The notes beneath the pieces were generated by a model that worked only from the letters and a program-made list of their open reading frames with translations, searched no databases and was not told the origin of the DNA. Shown piece by piece: positions 1 through 4,666 of a stretch of DNA of 5,124 nt. Both the position numbers and the translations under genes were made by a program. Origin of the DNA: an uncultured Coprococcus sp. (GTDB lineage Bacteria; Bacillota; Clostridia; Lachnospirales; Lachnospiraceae); NCBI GenBank assembly GCA_900548215.1, contig URJI01000129.1, forward strand, positions 1-5,124. Direction: 5' to 3'. Positions within the stretch are counted from its first letter, which is position 1. Each line of letters opens with the position of its first letter.

Positions 1-106
1 TGATGATAAAGGCGACTACGATGATGAGGACGAGGATGGCGATTACTATGATTACGATGATGAGGGCGAAGACGAAGACGATGACGACGAGTTCCTCGAT
101 GACTAA
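1..106 (+). CDS. C-terminal end of an unidentified protein with a very acidic tail (partial)
   Basis: Only the last 34 codons lie in the window (first full codon at 2-4, TAA stop at 104-106), so the gene's identity cannot be read. The visible tail has 18 Asp and 6 Glu out of 34 residues, with four Tyr, three Gly and one Lys, and ends in EFLDD. Such a tail is unstructured and strongly negative. Acidic C-termini of this kind occur in several unrelated Firmicutes proteins, for example the RNA polymerase delta subunit, but nothing here singles out one family. The coding sense is supported by the open frame, clean stop and regular GAT/GAC/GAG codons. The gene converges on the minus-strand ylbJ-like gene, whose stop codon is 26 nt further on. 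I see no convincing terminator in that gap. Confidence 0.7.
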   Translation, partial: DDKGDYDDEDEDGDYYDYDDEGEDEDDDDEFLDD

Positions 107-132
107 TTATTTTTATCCACTGTGTCATATTG

Positions 133-1098
133 TCATGTCATGTATGCATATGATGTGATGTAACATATTATACCAAAGACAGATTTGCAAAGTATATATT
201 TTATAAAAGACAGCCCAGATGATTTTATCATATCGTGACTTTGGAAGATTGCAGACAATCCTCCAAACGATGTGAGTGAGATCGTGAGGGCTGTCTTTAT
301 GTTTGCAGGCATGTTTAAGGCTGATATCTCCTGTATGCCGTTGCTGATCTCCAGAAAAGATGTGACTATATGGGCTGTTATCCCTGGGATATATCTGCAT
401 ATGATGGCAGATATGATAGAGAATATGGAAATATAGATTCCTATTACAGTGATATTTGTTATGCATCTGATCATCATAGACTGGTCGTCTGTCTGCTTAG
501 AGGTAGTGGCATTATTGCTGATTGTAACAGCTGCCTCGTTTTGGGAGCAGAGTTTGTGTTTCTCATTGACACCGCGTATCTGCATGCTGTGTGTGATTGT
601 TTCAGCCTGTATGTGTGAGTTGTAATTTTGGTGTATATAGCTGGCGTAAAACAGTATGGCGGTACATGCAATCTGTGGCAGGTATATGAGTGCTATCAGT
701 ATGTGAATGGGAAGGGTTTCTGCGATAAACATGGCATGGACATACCCTATAATAAACATAGGACTTGCGTTGTTGCAAAGTGGGAGCAGGAGCTGGGCAT
801 CTCTTCGGGAGAGTGTGTTATTTTCGAAGAAGAATGTAATTATCATTGTTCCAGTTGGAAAACCACACAGCAATCCTATTGTCAGGGAAATCGCAAATGC
901 CAGATATTTTGAGATGTGCATTGATCTGATAATATTGATGATGATCCCTGTAAGCATCATAAAAGGAAGAAGAATGGGAATTATGGAGTTGTACCACAGG
1001 TATATTCCATCTGTGCACCCTTCTTTTATCAGAGCTGAATTTATGCATGAAAATATTATTGCAGAGATTAAAACAAATATACATAAATAATTCTTCAT
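133..1098 (-). CDS. ylbJ: YlbJ-like sporulation integral membrane protein
   Basis: A polytopic membrane protein of 321 residues resembling YlbJ, a nucleoside-recognition (Gate) domain protein of spore formers that is needed for normal sporulation in Bacillus; its transported substrate is unknown. Family-like motifs seen are GFPTGT (79-84), CNNASPMFIIG (108-118), FLEISNGI (249-256) and SFGGLSAIFQ (277-286). Hydrophobic segments lie near 5-22, 39-57, 64-84, 111-127, 131-154, 210-235, 268-286 and 300-318. A polar Asn/Gln/Thr-rich loop spans about 155-207. It is shorter than the roughly 400-residue Bacillus protein. I chose ATG at 1096-1098; a TTG at 1102-1104 would add two residues. Neither has a good ribosome binding site, so translation may be weak or depend on readthrough from tmcAL, which ends 50 nt upstream. 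The family call is recalled from motifs, not searched. Confidence 0.8.
   Translation of the reverse strand: MKNYLCIFVLISAIIFSCINSALIKEGCTDGIYLWYNSIIPILLPFMMLTGIIINIIRSMHISKYLAFAISLTIGLLCGFPTGTMIITFFFENNTLSRRDAQLLLPLCNNASPMFIIGYVHAMFIAETLPIHILIALIYLPQIACTAILFYASYIHQNYNSHIQAETITHSMQIRGVNEKHKLCSQNEAAVTISNNATTSKQTDDQSMMIRCITNITVIGIYISIFSIISAIICRYIPGITAHIVTSFLEISNGIQEISALNMPANIKTALTISLTSFGGLSAIFQSHDMIKSSGLSFIKYILCKSVFGIICYITSYAYMT
206..298. repeat. Nested inverted repeats in the 3' part of ylbJ
   Basis: An outer perfect 11-bp inverted repeat, AAAGACAGCCC (206-216) and GGGCTGTCTTT (288-298), encloses an inner hairpin, TTTGGAAGATTG (240-251) and CAATCCTCCAAA (256-267), with a 4-nt loop. The inner pair has one mismatch on the plus strand, which becomes a G-U pair in minus-strand RNA, giving an unbroken 12-bp stem in ylbJ mRNA. 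ATCG (232-235) and CGAT (268-271) can extend it past a 4-nt bulge. The A/T-flanked GC arms look terminator-like in both directions, but the loop is 71 nt long and the whole block lies in a coding frame that appears conserved. Confidence 0.5.
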
Positions 1099-1148
1099 AC
1101 TCAAATGTATGACATTGTGATCACGTTTATGAGTGATTTGACAAATAG

Positions 1149-2414
1149 CTAGATGAGTATGATTGAACGTTTGTAGTAGCCTGGAATATTTGTTTTGTAT
1201 GTCTGGTAGATAATATTCCTGTATATATCGTATGCTTTTACATCATATCTGAACATGGCCTGTGCTGCAGGGGAGCTTTGACGGTTCATCTCAGAATTTT
1301 TGGTGATCAGAGGAACTTCGCATTTTCTTTTCATTGCTCCAAGTATGTTGCTGGATTCCTTCTTAAGTCCCAGTATATTGATGTAAGTTATCCATCCGTC
1401 CTGCTTGAAATGATCCATGTCGGATACATGTAATTGTGTGATCGTATGGAGAAGTCCTCTTTGAATGTGGGTCAATGTGTAATTGCGGCATTTGAGCATT
1501 GCGGATGTCTCGGTAAATGTGAGATTGATATCTAGCTTGTTCAGGCGGTTTGCCAGATCTACATCCATGTCGGATATGTCGCCTCTGGCGTGTAAAAAAA
1601 GCCTTGAAGCATTTAATAGATATGACAAGGAGTCTTCAAATATAGGAAATACATGTTGGTATCTTTCTTTGAGCATATGGTAGCATGGCTCGGGAACATG
1701 CCTTTCAAGTGAAGATAAATTGCCGTTTCTTAACAACTCCCTTATAGCTGAAGCCGAACAGATGTCGTATTCGGCAGACAGGCTGTCATAGGCAGATGAT
1801 ATGCGCTTTATAAGTATGGGTTTCAGTTTTGAATTAGTTGCTGACATGGCTGCCAGATACTCTATAGCAAGTATATTGTTTGGGCTGGACATAACAGTGC
1901 TTATATTTTCCTCTGTATAGCCTCTGTATTTTCTTGAATCTCTATCAACTGTGTTTTTTGCGAGATAAGCTGAGACAGCTGAAGCTCTTGCCAGACCATA
2001 TGAAATGCCGGATGCAGAAAGTCTTTGTATCTCGTCAGAAACATCAGAAGGTTCGTTCACAGTTATGTCAGCTATATCACTTAAAAGCTGCAGGTCTTCG
2101 GTCTCTGCACCGAATGCTATATAATCAATATCCTGCAGCAGGTTCATCATGGTAACTGCAGCAAATGCGTAATCCCTTGCGCTTGATGTTGCATATACAA
2201 ATGGTATTTCAAATACTACATCGACACCACATCTGAGTGCAATCTCAGCTCTCGTATATTTGTCTGCAAGGGCTGGTACTCCGCGCTGTAGAAAGTCACC
2301 GCTCATGAAACATACAACGTGGTCGGCATTAGTTACAGCCTTTGCCTGTTCTATCTGATATTCGTGTCCTTTGTGAAAAGGATTGTATTCGCAAACTATT
2401 CCTATGGTGCTCAT
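1149..2414 (-). CDS. tmcAL: tRNA(Met) cytidine acetate ligase TmcAL (YlbM family)
   Basis: This cytoplasmic enzyme uses ATP and acetate to form N4-acetylcytidine at the wobble base C34 of elongator tRNA-Met, through an acetyl-adenylate intermediate (known from the Bacillus family member). The 421-residue product matches the usual family length. The N-terminal nucleotidyltransferase fold is visible: GIVCEYNPFHKGH at 5-17 with the HxGH nucleotide-binding motif at 14-17, MSGDFLQRG at 37-45, DKYTRAEIAL at 51-60, and FGAETED at 101-107. Further family signatures are SSPNNILAIEYL (176-187), IKRISSAY (202-209) and SASAIREL (220-227); the C-terminal part contains YINILGLKK, PLITKNSE and DVKAYDIYRN. 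The ATG start is fixed by an AGGAGG ribosome binding site 5 nt upstream (2420-2425). It is the first gene of a minus-strand pair with the ylbJ-like gene and is divergent from recA. Confidence 0.95.
   Translation of the reverse strand: MSTIGIVCEYNPFHKGHEYQIEQAKAVTNADHVVCFMSGDFLQRGVPALADKYTRAEIALRCGVDVVFEIPFVYATSSARDYAFAAVTMMNLLQDIDYIAFGAETEDLQLLSDIADITVNEPSDVSDEIQRLSASGISYGLARASAVSAYLAKNTVDRDSRKYRGYTEENISTVMSSPNNILAIEYLAAMSATNSKLKPILIKRISSAYDSLSAEYDICSASAIRELLRNGNLSSLERHVPEPCYHMLKERYQHVFPIFEDSLSYLLNASRLFLHARGDISDMDVDLANRLNKLDINLTFTETSAMLKCRNYTLTHIQRGLLHTITQLHVSDMDHFKQDGWITYINILGLKKESSNILGAMKRKCEVPLITKNSEMNRQSSPAAQAMFRYDVKAYDIYRNIIYQTYKTNIPGYYKRSIILI
1413..1576. repeat. 14-bp direct repeat within tmcAL
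   Basis: ATCCATGTCGGATA occurs at 1413-1426 and 1563-1576, offset by exactly 150 bp (50 codons, same frame). On the coding strand both copies encode the residues SDMD. They probably reflect similar codon choice in two local sequences. Confidence 0.5.
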
Positions 2415-2419
2415 AAAGT

Positions 2420-2425
2420 CCTCCT
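2420..2425 (-). promoter_or_regulatory. Ribosome binding site of tmcAL
   Basis: Reads AGGAGG on the minus strand, 5 nt before the ATG at 2412-2414. This is a full consensus match and fixes the start. Confidence 0.9.
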
Positions 2426-2520
2426 GATCGATGATGCTTACTGAAAAAATTATTGGATAAGTGCAGCTGTATATAAGAAGTAGTGTTATTCATACAGATA
2501 TGTTTCCATTCATAAAGTTT

Positions 2521-2549
2521 ATTGTATCTTAATAATAAAATGGTGTAAA
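2521..2549 (-). promoter_or_regulatory. Promoter of the tmcAL-ylbJ transcript
   Basis: On the minus strand a -35 TTTACA (2544-2549) and a -10 TACAAT (2521-2526) are separated by exactly 17 nt; each hexamer matches the housekeeping sigma consensus at 5 of 6 positions. Transcription would begin near 2514, giving a leader of about 100 nt before tmcAL. I see no clear riboswitch or attenuator in that leader. No separate promoter is evident before the ylbJ-like gene. Confidence 0.65.
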
Positions 2550-2552
2550 GTA

Positions 2553-2561
2553 TGTTATAAT
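2553..2561 (+). promoter_or_regulatory. Extended -10 element facing recA (upstream candidate promoter)
   Basis: Reads TGTTATAAT, a perfect TATAAT hexamer (2556-2561) with the TGn extension. No good -35 is found 16-18 nt upstream, which an extended -10 may not need. Transcription would start near 2568, about 230 nt before recA, and would include the foldable block at 2624-2729. The element lies directly behind the -35 of the minus-strand tmcAL promoter, so polymerase could probably not occupy both at once. Perfect -10 matches also arise by chance in AT-rich spacers. Confidence 0.4.
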
Positions 2562-2623
2562 ATTACGCAGTTAAGCAAATCTTGATATGTAATCTGAATA
2601 AGAAGATCAGAATTTTCAGGCCG

Positions 2624-2729
2624 TATTTGGCAGTATCCCATGGTGATGACAATAAGAGAAGTATTCTTTGTGGTGCAAAAAAAGTGCACAACAGGTAGTA
2701 GAATCATAATTACCTGGGATGTACAAATA
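2624..2729 (+). other. Foldable RNA-like block upstream of the recA promoter (candidate ncRNA or leader)
   Basis: The block lies in the 386-nt gene-free spacer. Read as plus-strand RNA, TATTTG (2624-2629) pairs with CAAATA (2724-2729). A 12-bp stem follows, from 2635-2640 plus 2642-2647 with 2709-2720, containing one bulged U (2641) and one G-U pair. A terminal hairpin GTGCA (2673-2677) / TGCAC (2685-2689) has an A-rich 7-nt loop and extends by three pairs past a G-A mismatch. The G-U pair becomes an A-C mismatch on the other strand, mildly favouring plus-strand RNA. No U-rich terminator ends the block, and I do not recognise it as a known RNA family. No open frame with a ribosome binding site lies in it. 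Confidence 0.35.
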
Positions 2730-2733
2730 GTAG

Positions 2734-2762
2734 TTGACAAAAACAGGAATTTTATATAGTAT
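2734..2762 (+). promoter_or_regulatory. recA promoter
   Basis: A perfect -35 TTGACA (2734-2739) and a -10 TAGTAT (2757-2762, 4 of 6 consensus) are spaced by 17 nt. Transcription would begin near 2769, a few nt before the LexA operator at 2774-2787, so bound LexA would block initiation or promoter escape. An alternative -10, TATAGT at 2755-2760, has a poorer 15-nt spacing. Confidence 0.75.
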
Positions 2763-2773
2763 ATTAAAAGAAT

Positions 2774-2787
2774 CGAACATATGTTTA
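2774..2787 (+). promoter_or_regulatory. SOS box (LexA/DinR operator) of recA
   Basis: Reads CGAACATATGTTTA. It matches the Bacillus-type LexA operator CGAACRNRYGTTYC at 13 of 14 positions, with only the last base off, and its core AACATATGTT is a perfect palindrome. It lies at the expected start of transcription and its last base is the first A of the recA ribosome binding site. This predicts repression by LexA and induction by DNA damage. lexA itself is not in the window. Confidence 0.9.
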
Positions 2788-2792
2788 GGAGG
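2787..2792 (+). promoter_or_regulatory. Ribosome binding site of recA
   Basis: AGGAGG, 8 nt before the ATG at 2801. It is a full consensus match and overlaps the SOS box by one base. Confidence 0.9.
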
Positions 2793-2800
2793 AACGGAAT

Positions 2801-3862
2801 ATGGCGAATAATTCAGCTAACGTTAATAATGATGATAAGAAGAAGGCACTTGATGCTGCGATAGCACAGATAGAGAAGCAGTATGGTAAGGGATCAGTTA
2901 TGAAGCTTGGCGATTCCAATGCCAATATGAATATCGACGTCATTCCAACAGGATCACTTAGTCTTGATATAGCACTTGGACTCGGTGGTGTTCCAAGAGG
3001 AAGAATCATAGAGGTGTTTGGACCTGAGTCAAGTGGTAAGACTACGGTGGCTCTTCATATTGTTGCGGAGATACAGAAGAGAGGCGGTATAGCAGGATTT
3101 ATCGATGCGGAGCATGCACTTGATCCTACTTATGCTAAGAATATAGGTGTTGATATAGACAACTTGTACATATCTCAGCCTGACTGTGGTGAACAGGCAC
3201 TTGAGATAACAGAGACTATGGTTAGATCGGGTGCAGTGGACGTTGTTATTGTTGACTCTGTTGCAGCGCTTGTTCCTAAGGCGGAGATAGATGGTGAGAT
3301 GGGAGACTCACATATGGGACTTCATGCAAGACTTATGTCCCAGGCACTTAGAAAGCTTACAGCAGTTGTGAGCAAGACAAACTGTGTGGTTATATTTATC
3401 AATCAGCTCCGAGAGAAAGTGGGAGTTGTGTTTGGCAATCCTGAAGTGACTACAGGTGGACGTGCTCTCAAGTTTTATGCTTCTGTACGACTTGACGTGA
3501 GACGTATAGATACCCTCAGACAGGGCGGCGAGATAGTGGGTAACAGAACAAGAGTCAAGATCGTGAAGAATAAAGTAGCACCTCCTTTCAAAGAGGCTGA
3601 GTTTGATATTGTGTTTGGTAAAGGAATATCCAAAGTAGGTGATATTCTTGATCTTGCCGTTGCGAACAATATCGTGGATAAGTCAGGGGCGTGGTATGCG
3701 TACAATGGAGACAAGATCGGACAGGGACGAGAGAATGCCAAGATGTATCTTGAGAATAATGAGGCTGTCTGCTCGGAGATTGAACATAAGGTCAGAGAGG
3801 CTCTCGGCGTTGCCGGTGATTTGGCATCGACAGACAATAATGTGTCGGATGGCGAGGAGTAA
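2801..3862 (+). CDS. recA: Recombinase RecA
   Basis: RecA is an ATP-dependent DNA strand-exchange protein that forms filaments on single-stranded DNA and, as a co-protease, triggers LexA self-cleavage in the SOS response. At 353 residues it is complete. Visible elements are: an N-terminal helix and linker to about residue 35; Walker A GPESSGKTT (74-82); catalytic Glu104 in IDAEHALDP; Walker B VVIVD (148-152); loop L1 around EIDGEMGDSHMGLHARLMSQALRKL at 162-186; the NQLREKVGVVFGNPEVTTGGRALKFYASVRLD stretch (201-232) carrying loop L2; and the conserved KNKVAPPFKEAEFDI and GAWYAYNGDKIGQGREN segments. The tail ends SDGEE and is only mildly acidic. Start, ribosome binding site, SOS box and promoter agree. 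recX follows after 66 nt and is probably co-transcribed. Confidence 0.99.
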   Translation: MANNSANVNNDDKKKALDAAIAQIEKQYGKGSVMKLGDSNANMNIDVIPTGSLSLDIALGLGGVPRGRIIEVFGPESSGKTTVALHIVAEIQKRGGIAGFIDAEHALDPTYAKNIGVDIDNLYISQPDCGEQALEITETMVRSGAVDVVIVDSVAALVPKAEIDGEMGDSHMGLHARLMSQALRKLTAVVSKTNCVVIFINQLREKVGVVFGNPEVTTGGRALKFYASVRLDVRRIDTLRQGGEIVGNRTRVKIVKNKVAPPFKEAEFDIVFGKGISKVGDILDLAVANNIVDKSGAWYAYNGDKIGQGRENAKMYLENNEAVCSEIEHKVREALGVAGDLASTDNNVSDGEE

Positions 3863-3873
3863 CTGATATACAG

Positions 3874-3920
3874 ACGGATGTTTGCTGTGACACATGATTG
3901 GCATCCGTATTAAGAACGGA
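3874..3920 (+). promoter_or_regulatory. Competing hairpins in the recA-recX gap
   Basis: ACGGATG (3874-3880) is perfectly complementary to CATCCGT (3902-3908), a 7-bp stem with a 21-nt loop. The same downstream arm can instead pair through TCCGT (3904-3908) with ACGGA (3916-3920), a 5-bp stem with a 7-nt loop that covers most of the recX ribosome binding site GGAG (3918-3921). The two folds exclude each other. The first leaves the site free. No U-run follows either stem, so this is not a classical terminator. Regulation is inference; the pairings are read directly. Confidence 0.45.
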
Positions 3921-3921
3921 G
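3918..3921 (+). promoter_or_regulatory. Ribosome binding site of recX
   Basis: GGAG, 7 nt before the ATG at 3929. It is shorter than the AGGAGG sites of recA, tmcAL and rny, and lies largely inside the 3916-3920 arm of the competing hairpin. It supports the ATG start, which begins the product MLVTDIRKID. Confidence 0.7.
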
Positions 3922-3928
3922 AAGAGAA

Positions 3929-4540
3929 ATGCTGGTTACTGATATCAGAAAGATAGATGACAAGAGATATTGCCTGTATATAGATTATGAGCCGTATGCT
4001 TCGGTATATTCTTCTGATATCAGAAGGCTTCATCTGAAGATTGGCGAAGATATAGATGACCTTGCACTTGCACAGTTCCGACAGGAATATCTTTATAAGA
4101 GAGCTTTGAATAAGGCGATCAATTCCATAAAGTTTTCAGATAAATGTGAGTACGATATCAGACAAAAACTTAGTGATCTGTATTATGACGAAGAGATTAT
4201 AGATTTTACATTGGAGAAACTTAGATCATACGGATACGTTGATGATCTTAGGTATGCGGGCGGATATATACGCAGGCATGCAGCGAAAAAAGGGCACAGA
4301 GTCATAAGTTATGAACTGGCTATGAAGCATATTTCACAGGATATAATAGAACAGGCATTCGCTGAGGCTGATATGCCGGATGAGATGGATACCATAAAAA
4401 GAATATTGCATAGGAGATATTCGGTCGCTGATCTTAAAGACAGTAGACAAAAGGTTCTTGCATATATGTCTGGCAAGGGGTTTAACCACAGAAAAGTAAC
4501 TGAATGTATGCGGGATTTGATAAGCGATGCAGATGAATGA
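3929..4540 (+). CDS. recX: RecA regulatory protein RecX
   Basis: RecX binds along the RecA filament and modulates it, usually limiting ATPase and strand exchange. The 203-residue product is complete. An N-terminal region of about 50 residues looks beta-rich (VTDIRKIDDKRYCLYID). Three-helix RecX repeats follow, near 57-95 (AINSIKFSDKCEYDIRQKL), 96-140 (LEKLRSYGYVDDLRYAGGYI, then GHRVISYEL) and 152-198 (IKRILHRRY, then RQKVLAYMSGKGFNHRKV). The GYVDDLRYA segment is the clearest family signature. It follows recA with the same orientation and no intervening promoter or terminator, so it likely shares the SOS-regulated transcript. Translation may be tuned by the competing hairpins just upstream. 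DIR is encoded three times as GAT ATC AGA, producing short palindromic repeats in the early coding sequence. Confidence 0.93.
   Translation: MLVTDIRKIDDKRYCLYIDYEPYASVYSSDIRRLHLKIGEDIDDLALAQFRQEYLYKRALNKAINSIKFSDKCEYDIRQKLSDLYYDEEIIDFTLEKLRSYGYVDDLRYAGGYIRRHAAKKGHRVISYELAMKHISQDIIEQAFAEADMPDEMDTIKRILHRRYSVADLKDSRQKVLAYMSGKGFNHRKVTECMRDLISDADE
3939..4025 (+). repeat. Two copies of a palindromic 12-bp direct repeat at the start of recX
   Basis: CTGATATCAGAA occurs at 3939-3950 and again at 4014-4025, offset by 75 bp and in the same reading frame (codons for TDIR and SDIR). The second copy sits inside the 16-bp perfect palindrome CTTCTGATATCAGAAG (4011-4026). A related CTGATATACAG lies at 3863-3873, just after the recA stop and 76 bp before the first copy. 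Shared codon choice may explain the two in-gene copies. Confidence 0.5.
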
Positions 4541-4588
4541 GTTATTGTACTGATGTCAAAAAAGACTGCTCATTTCGGGATAATTGAC

Positions 4589-4617
4589 TTGACATAATAC
4601 ATCAAAAATATTAAACT
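4589..4617 (+). promoter_or_regulatory. Candidate promoter of rny
   Basis: A perfect -35 TTGACA (4589-4594) is followed after 17 nt by TAAACT (4612-4617), a 4 of 6 match to the -10 consensus. Transcription would begin near 4624, about 43 nt before the GTG start. The 126-nt recX-rny gap is long enough for a separate promoter. A second possible -10, TACAAT at 4636-4641, lacks a good -35. Confidence 0.5.
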
Positions 4618-4652
4618 TAAATAGTTGTATTCTTGTACAATGAAAACTTAAT

Positions 4653-4666
4653 AAGGAGGTGCTCCT
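4653..4666 (+). promoter_or_regulatory. Ribosome binding site of rny, inside a small hairpin
   Basis: AAGGAGGT (4653-4660) is a near-perfect ribosome binding site 6 nt before the GTG at 4667, and it decides that start because no in-frame ATG lies nearby. AGGAG (4654-4658) is perfectly complementary to CTCCT (4662-4666), with a 3-nt loop GTG. The site can therefore fold back on itself directly before the start codon. Confidence 0.75.

Noticed and set aside
88..115. Possible terminator after the acidic-tail gene (CGAG-TTC-CTCG then TTATTTTTA)
   Set aside because: The stem is only 4 bp and is separated from the T-rich stretch by about 8 bases, so it is not a convincing terminator.
206..298. Mobile element (MITE-like) with 11-bp terminal inverted repeats
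   Set aside because: The segment reads through as part of the YlbJ-like C-terminal region, including the SFGGL-type motif, and no target-site duplication is seen, so an insertion is unlikely.
370..1090. Several plus-strand open frames opposite ylbJ (370-618, 628-912, 707-1090)
   Set aside because: They overlap a minus-strand gene with clear membrane-protein composition and family motifs, lack ribosome binding sites, and their products are not protein-like in composition.
1117..1124. GTGATCAC palindrome between tmcAL and ylbJ, resembling half of a CRP site
   Set aside because: Only 8 bp, without the spaced TGTGA-N6-TCACA arrangement and without a promoter beside it; expected by chance.
2555..2740. 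Minus-strand 61-codon open frame in the tmcAL-recA spacer
   Set aside because: It starts at a TTG without a ribosome binding site, overlaps the -35 hexamers of the recA and tmcAL promoters, and has no recognisable features.
3475..4033. Minus-strand open frames opposite recA and recX (3475-3837, 3683-4033)
   Set aside because: They are shadows of strongly supported plus-strand genes, with no ribosome binding sites or family resemblance.
4553..4595. 7-bp inverted repeat ATGTCAA / TTGACAT after recX
   Set aside because: Its loop is 29 nt, the stem is AT-rich with no U-run after it, and one arm is simply the rny -35 hexamer.
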